Shown in pieces: positions 38,201 through 45,485 of a DNA stretch of 64,000 bases; positions within the stretch are counted from its first letter, which is position 1, and the number at the start of each line of letters is the position of its first letter. The notes under the pieces were generated by a model, which did not search any database, was not told the origin of the DNA, and saw only the letters and a list, made by a program, of their open reading frames with translations. The translations under genes were made by a program, and so were the position numbers. The stretch is taken from contig CAWGTF010000021.1 of assembly GCA_963825425.1 (NCBI GenBank), forward strand, positions 1 to 64,000, given 5' to 3'. This DNA is from PALSA-607 sp963825425. Lineage in GTDB: Bacteria > Actinomycetota > Actinomycetes > Acidothermales > Acidothermaceae.

Positions 38201-39282
38201 GCGCGCCCTCGCACAGCAGCTCCACTAGCAACCGAAGCCAGGTCGACGACCGTGACTCCGGCGAGCGCCGCTGCGCGTTGGACCGCCGGGGCCCACGCGC
38301 CGGACACCGCTCGTCCCGCAGCTACCAGCACGCTCCCGCCGTCCGCTGCGTAGCGCATTGCCCGGTTCAGCGCTGCGTCGTCGAGCGGCTCGCGAACCTC
38401 GGCCCGCGCGAGAAACTCAAGGAGCGACACCTGCGTTCGGACTCGCACGCATCCGCCACCGTCGCCCGCAATGAACACTGGCGCGCCGCGCCGCAGCGCG
38501 ACCGTGCAGACCGTCGCGGCCTTCGCGATCGCGTCCTCAAGAGCTGGATCCCCGCTGCGTCCAGCGATGAGCAACACCATGGAGCCGGGCGCGACGTGGT
38601 CCCGCTCGGCCACGGTCAGTCGCCCGGTTCGAGCAGTGGAGCGCCACTGGACGTGGCGAACCTGATCACCGGAGCGCCACTCCCGCACGCCGCCGACGTC
38701 CGACCCCTTTCGTCGGGTCGTAGTGCCGTAGCCACCGGCACCCGCGGGGATCGACTCCGTCGTCGCCAGTGCCGGAAGCACCAAGAGCTCGCGGTCGACG
38801 AGTTCCACCGTGGTGCGGGAGAACAACCCGAACGGCGCCGTCGCCTCGATCCGCACTTCATCGGTAGACAGCACCCCACGCGCAGCCGGCGTCCGCGTCA
38901 TCGCCACGACGACCTCGCCTCGCGCGTCGATTCGACCCACGAAGGTGGCGTGCGCAGCAACCAAGGTGCGACTCGTCGGCCACGAATGCCGGACGACGAG
39001 TGCGCCCGCCGTTCGCCTGCTCACGTTTCGCAACGTGATCGCGCTCTCGAACGGCTTGCCGACCGTCACCCGATCCGGCATCCGGGTGGTCACCTTGATG
39101 CGCAGCGGACGCGCGACAGCCAGCAACGACGTCACCAGAAGTCCGACGACGACGCAGCCGAGAAGCTGTGGCCATACCGAATTTGTGAGCGCGGCGAGGG
39201 CGAACAGCGTCGCGGCACTACTGACGAGCAGCCAGGCGCTTCGCGAGACCGTGATCCGCATCGGACGGGAAGTGCTCACCAC
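38197..39282 (-). CDS. DUF58 protein, intact copy
   Basis: 361-aa membrane-anchored protein. Two N-terminal helices (AWLLVSSAATLFALAALTNS and LLGCVVVGLLVTSLLAV) precede a beta-rich region (MPDRVTVGKPFESAITLRNV) and the DUF58 signature GVREWRSGDQVRHVQWRSTA, then a vWA-like domain (GSMVLLIAGRSGDPALEDAI). It is the expected partner of the MoxR ATPase directly upstream. GTG start seven bases after the MoxR stop. Intact paralog of 30436-31546. Confidence 0.9.
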   Translation of the reverse strand: MVSTSRPMRITVSRSAWLLVSSAATLFALAALTNSVWPQLLGCVVVGLLVTSLLAVARPLRIKVTTRMPDRVTVGKPFESAITLRNVSRRTAGALVVRHSWPTSRTLVAAHATFVGRIDARGEVVVAMTRTPAARGVLSTDEVRIEATAPFGLFSRTTVELVDRELLVLPALATTESIPAGAGGYGTTTRRKGSDVGGVREWRSGDQVRHVQWRSTARTGRLTVAERDHVAPGSMVLLIAGRSGDPALEDAIAKAATVCTVALRRGAPVFIAGDGGGCVRVRTQVSLLEFLARAEVREPLDDAALNRAMRYAADGGSVLVAAGRAVSGAWAPAVQRAAALAGVTVVDLASVASGAAVRGRA

Positions 39283-39288
39283 GCGAGA

Positions 39289-40332
39289 TCACCCTCGCAA
39301 CGGAACAGGCACGGTGGCGAGGATGTCGGCAACAACCTGCGCACCCACCCCAACACCCATCCCGTACTGCGAGCTCTGCTCGCCGCTGATGCCATCGGCC
39401 AGAACGAGTCGGTGCCCCAGCACGCTCGGCGCCGTGATCTTGAGGTCGTCGGGCACCACGTAGTCGCGACCGGACAGCAGTGCATGTGCCTGCGCGCAGC
39501 GCATCAGCGAAAGTCCGGCGCGCGAACTCGCGCCGACCCGCAAGCAGTCGTTCGATCGGGTGGCATCGAGCACCGCGAGTGCAAAATCGAGCACCTGGTC
39601 GGCAATATGCGTGCGGCGCACTTCGAGCTGAATCCACCGCAGCTCATCCGCCTCGAGGACGGGTTGAAGTTCATCGACCGTCGCCCGCAGTAACTGCTCC
39701 CGCATCACTCGGCGTTCGGTTGCCGCGTCGTTAGCTCCAAGACTTAGCGCGACCGCAAAACGGTCGAGTTGTCCTTCTGGCAAAGGGAAAGTTCCGTACT
39801 GGTCGGTCGGATTCTGGGTCGCGACGACGAAGAATGGCGCGGGCAACGAATGCCTGATCCCGTCGACAGTGACGGTCGATTCATCCATCGCCTCGAGCAA
39901 CGCCGACTGCGCGCGCGGCGTCGCGCGATTCAGCTCGTCGACGAGCAGCACGTTGGTGAAGATCGGACCCGGCACGAACACGAACTCGAGACGAGCGGGA
40001 TCCCACATCGACGATCCGGTGATGTCACCCGGCAGCAGATCCGCGGTGCCTTGGATGCGCCGAAAGGCGCCGCCAATAGAACGCGCGACGCTGCGGGCGA
40101 GCGTGGTCTTTCCGCTGCCCGGCACATCCTGTACGAGCACATGACCGCCGGAGAGTAAGCCAGCTACAACGAGTTCGACAGCCGGACGCCGACCGTGCAC
40201 GACCTGTTCGATGTTGGCCATCAGCCGGGCGGCGAGCGCCACCGCGTCAGCTCGGGAACCGGCTGCGCCGGGCGAGAGCGCGCCGGGCGACAGGTCGTCA
40301 GGCGAGAGCGCGTCGAGCAGCTGGCCGGTCAC
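39289..40332 (-). CDS. MoxR-family AAA ATPase (copy 2)
   Basis: 347-aa MoxR AAA+ ATPase. Walker A DVPGSGKTTLARSVARS, GTADLLPGDITGSS, Walker B NVLLVDELNRATPRAQSALL and sensor 1 VVATQNPTDQYGTFPLPEGQ are intact. Close to copy 1 (31578-32591) across the whole length; the N-terminus carries an extra SPDDLSPGALSPGAAGS repeat-like segment. GTG start with GGAGGA upstream. First gene of the operon with DUF58 and transglutaminase genes. Confidence 0.92.
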   Translation of the reverse strand: MTGQLLDALSPDDLSPGALSPGAAGSRADAVALAARLMANIEQVVHGRRPAVELVVAGLLSGGHVLVQDVPGSGKTTLARSVARSIGGAFRRIQGTADLLPGDITGSSMWDPARLEFVFVPGPIFTNVLLVDELNRATPRAQSALLEAMDESTVTVDGIRHSLPAPFFVVATQNPTDQYGTFPLPEGQLDRFAVALSLGANDAATERRVMREQLLRATVDELQPVLEADELRWIQLEVRRTHIADQVLDFALAVLDATRSNDCLRVGASSRAGLSLMRCAQAHALLSGRDYVVPDDLKITAPSVLGHRLVLADGISGEQSSQYGMGVGVGAQVVADILATVPVPLRG

Positions 40333-40498
40333 GGCATCCTCCGGTCGGTCGGGTCAGTCCCGACCCCATCGGCCGCACCTAGTCAGTTATGAGGGAGTTG
40401 CGGCGCCGATCGGCAGCGCGTCCAGCGGCACCCGAAATCGTGGGGATTCACGGCCCTCCTGGGGCAGTAAGCACGCACGATTTGCTTTTGCTGGCGAG

Positions 40499-40828
40499 CT
40501 AGGCGCTCGGCCGTGCGGCTGCGCTGACCGCGCCGACTAGCTCGGGGACACCTTCGTCGATCGCGAGCACTCGGCGGAGCCGGGTGACCGCCAGCACCCG
40601 CATCATCCGCGGCGGGACCCGGGTCAGCACCAATCGACGTCCGCCCCGCTGGGCTTGACGGTGAATTCCGACGAGCAACCCCAAACCGACGGTGTCGAGC
40701 GAGCCCATCTGGTCGAGGTCGACCACCAGATCGTCGGTCCCGGCGACGCTGAGGAGATCGGTCAACTCGGCCCGCACGGTCGCGGCCGTTGAAACGTCCA
40801 GGTCACCGCACACGCTGAAAGCTGGCAT
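40499..40828 (-). CDS. STAS-domain anti-sigma factor antagonist-like protein
   Basis: 109-aa single STAS domain. The strand-turn-helix core is LVVDLDQMGSLDTVGLGLLV, where the phospho-acceptor Ser of SpoIIAA/RsbV proteins (DSSG) is a Thr (LDTVG). It is otherwise of family length (AFSVCGDLDVSTAATVRAEL start). The partner anti-sigma kinase is not in this window. ATG preceded by GAGGGGGA. It may be phosphorylated on Thr, or act in a phosphorylation-independent way. It lies just upstream of the intact MoxR operon but with 166 bases between them. Confidence 0.85.
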   Translation of the reverse strand: MPAFSVCGDLDVSTAATVRAELTDLLSVAGTDDLVVDLDQMGSLDTVGLGLLVGIHRQAQRGGRRLVLTRVPPRMMRVLAVTRLRRVLAIDEGVPELVGAVSAAARPSA

Positions 40829-40907
40829 CGATCCCCCTCGCTTGGTCCCGTCACCTCTTTGACCCCCTTATGACGCGGTCGTGAGGCGACTGGTTGCGTG
40901 AGCAGCG

Positions 40908-40977
40908 TCACAAATCCGACACGATTCACCCAGCCGACACGCCGTGGGAGACCCAACCGTGTTGTGACGGGTGTGAC
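40908..40977. promoter_or_regulatory. Repeated TGTGAC half-sites upstream of the STAS gene
   Basis: TGTGAC occurs at 40963-40968 and 40972-40977 (9 bp apart), and the inverted form GTCACAA at about 40909-40915. TGTGA half-sites are typical of CRP/FNR-like regulators, but no single site forms the classic symmetric operator, so this is tentative. The rest of 40829-41025 shows no gene. Confidence 0.25.
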
Positions 40978-41025
40978 TGGTGAGCCGCACCGCACGCTGA
41001 GAATGGCCCGTCCGCCCGGTACCGG

Positions 41026-41889
41026 CTAGGTCGGCCGACCCTCGTACTCGTAGAAGCCGTGCCCGGTCTTGCGGCCGAGCGTGCCAGCCTCGACCATCCG
41101 TTCCAGCAGGGCAGGAGGGGCGAACTTCTCGTCGCCGGTCTCGGCGTAGACAGCGTGCGCCGCGTGCAGGATGACGTCGAGTCCGGTGAGGTCGACAGTC
41201 GCGAGCGGGCCCATGACGTGCCCGAATCCGAGCCGGCACGCGGTATCGATGTCGGCCGGCGTCGCCACCCCGCCTTCGACGAGCGCGATCGCCTCGTTGA
41301 CGAACGCGATCAGCAGCCGGGACGTCACGAAACCGGCAATGTCGCGCTCGACGACGATGCAGGTCTTGCCGACCGCTTCGGCAAAGCTACGTGCGCGGGC
41401 GAGGGTGTCGTCGGAGGTCTCGTCACCGCGCACCAGTTCGCACAACGCCATCATCGGGACCGGCGAGAAGAAGTGCGTGCCGACGACGCGATCGGGTCGC
41501 CGCGTCGCCGCCGCAATCTTCGTGATCGGAATGGCTGTGGTATTCGTCGCGAGGATCGCGTCGGGGTCTGCGCGCCGGTCGAGTTCGCTGAAGACCTGCT
41601 GCTTCACCCCGAGTTGTTCGAACACTGCTTCGACGACGATCTGCGCGCCGGCGATGTCGTCGAGATCCGTCGTGGTCACGATCCGGGCGCGGGCAGCTTC
41701 GGCGTCCGCCTCGGTGAGGCTCTGCTTCGCGACGAACCGGAGTTGCGACTCCGCGATCGCCTTCATCGCACGGTCAAGGGATTGCGACGTTGTGTCGTGC
41801 AGCACGACGTCATAGCCCGCTTGCGCGGCGACTTGCGCGATTCCCGATCCCATCAAGCCGGCACCGATGACCGCGACCCGACCTGTCAT
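41026..41889 (-). CDS. 3-hydroxyacyl-CoA (3-hydroxybutyryl-CoA) dehydrogenase
   Basis: 287-aa NAD(P)-dependent dehydrogenase. The N-terminal Rossmann fold starts VAVIGAGLMGSGIAQVAAQA. Catalytic elements are Glu in VVEAVFEQLGVK, TNTTAIPITKIAA, and the catalytic His in VVGTHFFSPVPMM; the C-terminal dimerisation domain contains DIAGFVTSRLL and LGFGHVMGPL. ATG 41889 was chosen because it begins the Rossmann fold; it lies 13 bases after the murA stop on the same strand. It oxidises or reduces 3-hydroxybutyryl-CoA and fits with the thiolase at 10702. Confidence 0.92.
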   Translation of the reverse strand: MTGRVAVIGAGLMGSGIAQVAAQAGYDVVLHDTTSQSLDRAMKAIAESQLRFVAKQSLTEADAEAARARIVTTTDLDDIAGAQIVVEAVFEQLGVKQQVFSELDRRADPDAILATNTTAIPITKIAAATRRPDRVVGTHFFSPVPMMALCELVRGDETSDDTLARARSFAEAVGKTCIVVERDIAGFVTSRLLIAFVNEAIALVEGGVATPADIDTACRLGFGHVMGPLATVDLTGLDVILHAAHAVYAETGDEKFAPPALLERMVEAGTLGRKTGHGFYEYEGRPT

Positions 41890-41902
41890 CGCCGACCGGC
41901 AA

Positions 41903-43180
41903 TCACTGGTCGAACGCCACGGCTGGGTCAGGCTCGCGAACCACGTCGGCACCCAACGCCTGGAGCTGCGGCACGAAGTCGGCGTAGCCGCGATCGATGT
42001 GGTGCAGTTCGCTCACGGTCGTGACGCCGTCGGCGACAAGACCGGCCAGTACCAGTCCAGCGCCGGCCCTGATGTCGGTTGCCTCGACGGGAGCGCCAGA
42101 AAGCCTTTCACGGCCGCGAATTACCGCATGGTGGCCGTCGGTGCGAATGTCGGCTCCGAGCCGCACCAACTCCTGGATGAAACGGAAACGTCCCTCGAAC
42201 ACATTCTCGGTGACCATAGCGGCGCCCTCTGCGACTGAGTTCAGCGCGATGATCATGGGCAGGAAGTCGGTCGGGAACCCGGGAAACGGCAACGTCACGA
42301 CGTCGACCGCCGATGCGCGGCCGTTCATCTCGACATGGAAGCCGTCGTCGAGTTCGCTGACTGCCGCACCGCATCCGACCAGCCGGTCGAGCACGATCTC
42401 CAGATGCTCGGGTCTCGCGTTGTGGATCTCGATATCGCCCCGCGTCATCACTGCCGCCATGGCGAAGGTGCCGGCGACGATGCGGTCGGGCACCGTTGCG
42501 TGAGTCGTCGGCGACAACGCCGTCACGCCCTGAATCTCGATCGTCGAACTCCCGGCGCCGTCGACCTTCGCGCCCATCCCTTGCAGCATCCGCGCCAAGT
42601 CGACGATCTCGGGCTCGCGGGCCGCGTTGTCGATGATGGTGGTGCCGCGGGCGAGCACGCCGGCCATCATCAGGTTCTCGGTGGCACCAACACTGGGGAA
42701 GTCGAGCCACACGGGCGCACCCGTCAGGCCGTGTGGTGCGCGAGCGATCAGGTAACCGTGTTCGCTCTCTAGCTCGGCTCCGAGCTTTTGCAGGCCGGCA
42801 ACGTGCAGGTCAAGACCACGCGACCCGATGTTGTCGCCGCCGGGCAGCGCGACATGCGCCTCACCGCATCGGGCCAGTAGCGGCCCGAGCACCGCGATCG
42901 AGGCACGTAGGCGACGCACAAGGTCGTAGTCGGCCTCGTCCCCGATCTGGTCTGGGACGTCGATTACCAGTCGGCCCGGTGTGCTGTCGATGTCACAGCC
43001 GAGGCGCCGCAGCAACTCCGCCATGATGTCGACGTCGAGGATGCCTGGGACCTGAGTGATCGTGGTGCGCCCGGGCGCGAGCAGCGCAGCCGCCATCAGC
43101 TTCAGCACGCTGTTCTTCGCGCCGGTGACGGTGACCTCACCGGCCAGCCGTGCGCAGCCCGCGACCCTGATCCGCTCCAT
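41903..43180 (-). CDS. murA: UDP-N-acetylglucosamine 1-carboxyvinyltransferase
   Basis: 425-aa MurA, the first committed enzyme of peptidoglycan precursor synthesis (adds enolpyruvate from PEP to UDP-GlcNAc). Family motifs are TGAKNSVLKLMAAALLAPG, LRASIAVLGPLLARCG, FPSVGATENLMMAGVL, PFPGFPTDFLPM and TENVFEGRFRFIQEL. The active-site loop reads LPGGDNIGSRGLDLH: the Cys that most bacteria have is Asp (D116 here). The same change in Mycobacterium tuberculosis MurA is known to give intrinsic fosfomycin insensitivity, so this enzyme is probably insensitive too. Cytosolic and essential. Confidence 0.96.
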   Translation of the reverse strand: MERIRVAGCARLAGEVTVTGAKNSVLKLMAAALLAPGRTTITQVPGILDVDIMAELLRRLGCDIDSTPGRLVIDVPDQIGDEADYDLVRRLRASIAVLGPLLARCGEAHVALPGGDNIGSRGLDLHVAGLQKLGAELESEHGYLIARAPHGLTGAPVWLDFPSVGATENLMMAGVLARGTTIIDNAAREPEIVDLARMLQGMGAKVDGAGSSTIEIQGVTALSPTTHATVPDRIVAGTFAMAAVMTRGDIEIHNARPEHLEIVLDRLVGCGAAVSELDDGFHVEMNGRASAVDVVTLPFPGFPTDFLPMIIALNSVAEGAAMVTENVFEGRFRFIQELVRLGADIRTDGHHAVIRGRERLSGAPVEATDIRAGAGLVLAGLVADGVTTVSELHHIDRGYADFVPQLQALGADVVREPDPAVAFDQ

Positions 43181-43217
43181 CGCCGCATGCTAGCCGGAAA
43201 TTCCGTAGGCTCCGAAC

Positions 43218-43805
43218 ATGGCTGTGCACCTGACCCGCATCTACACCAAGACCGGCGACGACGGAACCACCGCGCTCGTCGACGGCTCCCGGACACCGAA
43301 GACCGACCAGCGGCTGGCCGCTTTCGGCGACTGTGACGAGGCCAACTCGGCGCTCGGCGTCGCCATTGCGCTCGGCGGCCTGCCGGTCGACGTCCAAACA
43401 TTCTTGCTGCGCGTACAAAACGACCTGTTCGACGTCGGTGCCGACCTCGCGACGCCGGTCATCGAGAACCCGCGCACGATCCCGTTGCGCATCCTCGAAT
43501 CCGACATCTCGCGCATCGAACAGGCGATCGATTACTACAACGCCCTGCTGCCCGAACTCGCGAGCTTCGTGCTGCCCGGCGGCAGCGCCGGTGCCGCGTT
43601 GCTCCACGTCGTCCGCACGATCGTGCGTCGGGCCGAACGCCAAACCTGGTTGGCGCTCACCCAGCACGGTCCGTCGATGAGCCCGTTGCCGGCGCGCTAC
43701 CTGAACCGGTTGTCCGACCTGCTCTTCGTCCTCGCGCGTTACGCCAATACAACAGCCGCAGGCGGGGACGGCGACGTGTTGTGGAAACCCGCCGGTAGCC
43801 GCTAG
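43218..43805 (+). CDS. Cob(I)alamin adenosyltransferase, PduO type
   Basis: 195-aa ATP:cob(I)alamin adenosyltransferase that makes adenosylcobalamin. The N-terminal ATP-binding segment is IYTKTGDDGTTALVDGSRTP; FGDCDEANSALGVAI, RVQNDLFDVGADLATP, FVLPGGSAGAALLHVVRTIV, RRAERQTWLAL and YLNRLSDLLFVLARYAN are all canonical. It is divergent from murA. Its product is the cofactor of methylmalonyl-CoA mutase, which links it to meaB and mce at 9.7-12.4 kb. Confidence 0.95.
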   Translation: MAVHLTRIYTKTGDDGTTALVDGSRTPKTDQRLAAFGDCDEANSALGVAIALGGLPVDVQTFLLRVQNDLFDVGADLATPVIENPRTIPLRILESDISRIEQAIDYYNALLPELASFVLPGGSAGAALLHVVRTIVRRAERQTWLALTQHGPSMSPLPARYLNRLSDLLFVLARYANTTAAGGDGDVLWKPAGSR

Positions 43806-43814
43806 TCCGCGGTC

Positions 43815-43832
43815 GAGCTGACGTCAGCTCGG
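43815..43832. promoter_or_regulatory. Perfect 18-bp palindrome upstream of the MFS exporter
   Basis: CGAGCTGACGTCAGCTCG is its own reverse complement with no spacer. It lies 10 bases after the adenosyltransferase stop and about 94 bases before the exporter start. A gapless palindrome of this length suits a dimeric regulator (TetR/GntR-like) better than a terminator. No regulator gene is adjacent. Confidence 0.5.
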
Positions 43833-43925
43833 GTCAGCGGGAGGTGCGCGCGGTCTCGTCATGGCACTGACGCCACGACAAGGACCCGCTGGCACGTGTC
43901 GGTGGTCGGATACATTCTTGGTTCC

Positions 43926-45485
43926 ATGACCAACTCGAGCACCTCAGCGGCCTCGTCGTCCGGCTCCTCGTCGTCCGGCTCCTCGTCGTCCGGCTCCTCG
44001 TCGTCCGCCGATGACTCCGGCAACGGCGTCGTGCTTGCCGTCCTCGTCATAGGTCAGTTCATGGCGCTGCTCGACGCGACCATCGTGAACGTCGCGATTC
44101 CGAGCATTCGCACGAACCTGCACGCGAGCGGCGCGGGGTTGCAGCTCGTCATCGCCGGCTACACGGTGGCTTACGCGATGCTGCTGATCACCGGCGCCCG
44201 GCTTGGTTCGCTGATCGGCCACAAGCGGCTGTTCATCACCGGCCTCATCACCTTCACGTCGGCATCGCTGCTGTGTGGCGTCGCTCCGACCACCGGCGCA
44301 CTCGTGGCATCGCGCGTGCTGCAGGGAATCGGCGCGGCGGCGATGGTGCCGCAGACGTTGAGCATCATCCAGAAGCGGTTCACCGGTGCGAGCCGAACGC
44401 GGGCATTCAGTGTCTACGGCGCGGCGCTGTCCATCGGTGGTGTGACCGGCCAGGTGCTCGGCGGCATCCTCGTCGACCTTGACCTCGGCCACAGCGCATG
44501 GCGGTCGGTCTTCTTCGTCAACGTCCCGATCGGGGTGCTCGCCGTCCTCCTGGCGAGCCGCAAACTTCCCGCGGACGGCGCGATGGTGGGTCGCGTTCGC
44601 GACGGCCTCGATGTCGTCGGGCTGATCTTGGGGTCGGCGGCGGTGCTGTTGCTCGTGCTGCCGTTGGTGCTTGGCCGCCAAGAGGGTTGGCCGACCTGGA
44701 CCTTCGTCGCGCTGGCCGTGGGCGTCGTTCTGGCAGCGACCTTCGTGTTCGCGGAGCGCCGTGTCGCCGCAGCGGGCGGTCGTCCATTGCTTGACCTCGA
44801 GGTCGTTCGCAGCCCGGGCCTGCCAAGCGCGCTCATCGCATTGGCCGCGGGATTGATGGCGTACGGCGCGTTCCTCTTCGTGTTCGCGTACCACCTGCAG
44901 GCCGGTCTTGGCGAGAGTCCGATCCGCGCAGGGCTCACGTTCGCACCCGCCGGCGCCGGGTTTGGACTCGTCGGATTCTTCTGGCGACGGCTTCCGACGG
45001 CATGGCACCCGAGCCTGCCCGTGGTCGGGTTCTCGGGGGCGGCGGTCGGCTACTTCATCGTCGGATTCGGATTGCGCGACGGCTCATCCGGCGGCGCGTG
45101 GCTAGTGCCGTTGATGTTGGTGCTCGGCGCATTCATGGGCGCCGCCTTCAGCCCGCTGCTGGCACACGGCCTCGTGCGCGTGCCTCCCGCCAGGGCGGCC
45201 GATGCGAGCGGCTTGCTCACCACCGTGCTGCAGCTCTCGCTGGTGCTCGGCGTCACGGTGTTCGGCGACGTGTTCCTGAGCCTGAGCACACACATCGGCT
45301 CGCACGCCTCAGCTGCGGCCTTCGGCACCGTTCTGCTCGCCCTGTGCGCGGTGTCTGTTGCCGGCCTGCTCGGGGCTGTTCCGCTGTCGCGCACCGTGCG
45401 TCGGGCGCTGCAACACGCCGAGCAACTGAAGCACGCCGAACAACTGAAGCACGCCGAGCAACTGCGTCCGCTCGAGCAGAGTTAG
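43926..45485 (+). CDS. MFS exporter, DHA2 (EmrB/QacA) family
   Basis: 519-aa proton-driven exporter with about 14 predicted helices. Helix 1 reads VLAVLVIGQFMALLDATIVN with the conserved Asp, followed by VAIPSIRTNL, LQLVIAGYTVAYAMLLITGA, GARLGSLIGHKRLF (motif A) and VASRVLQGIGAAAMVPQTLS (motif C region). The N-terminus has a Ser/Gly repeat (SGSSS units) and the C-terminus three HAEQLK repeats, both from tandem DNA repeats. The stop overlaps that of the convergent glutamate dehydrogenase. Substrates are probably drugs or small metabolites. A palindrome at 43815-43832 may mark its operator. Confidence 0.88.
   Translation: MTNSSTSAASSSGSSSSGSSSSGSSSSADDSGNGVVLAVLVIGQFMALLDATIVNVAIPSIRTNLHASGAGLQLVIAGYTVAYAMLLITGARLGSLIGHKRLFITGLITFTSASLLCGVAPTTGALVASRVLQGIGAAAMVPQTLSIIQKRFTGASRTRAFSVYGAALSIGGVTGQVLGGILVDLDLGHSAWRSVFFVNVPIGVLAVLLASRKLPADGAMVGRVRDGLDVVGLILGSAAVLLLVLPLVLGRQEGWPTWTFVALAVGVVLAATFVFAERRVAAAGGRPLLDLEVVRSPGLPSALIALAAGLMAYGAFLFVFAYHLQAGLGESPIRAGLTFAPAGAGFGLVGFFWRRLPTAWHPSLPVVGFSGAAVGYFIVGFGLRDGSSGGAWLVPLMLVLGAFMGAAFSPLLAHGLVRVPPARAADASGLLTTVLQLSLVLGVTVFGDVFLSLSTHIGSHASAAAFGTVLLALCAVSVAGLLGAVPLSRTVRRALQHAEQLKHAEQLKHAEQLRPLEQS
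43951..44010 (+). repeat. 15-bp tandem repeat, N-terminus of the exporter
   Basis: CCTCGTCGTCCGGCT occurs three times without change (43951-43995) followed by a partial fourth copy. It encodes Ser-Ser-Gly-Ser-Ser units before the first helix. Tandem codon repeats like this can vary in number by slippage. Confidence 0.85.
45412..45465 (+). repeat. 18-bp tandem repeat, C-terminus of the exporter
   Basis: Three copies of an 18-bp unit beginning CACGCCGA and encoding HAEQLK (HAEQLR in the last) form a short amphipathic, coiled-coil-like cytoplasmic tail. The copies differ only at a few bases. Confidence 0.8.

Noticed and set aside
37693..39693. Open frame of 666 codons on the plus strand
   Set aside because: Arg/Pro-rich shadow across the intact transglutaminase, DUF58 and MoxR genes on the other strand; no domain or start signal.
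43951..44010. Short CRISPR-like repeats
   Set aside because: The 15-bp units are contiguous with no spacers and in frame within the exporter gene.
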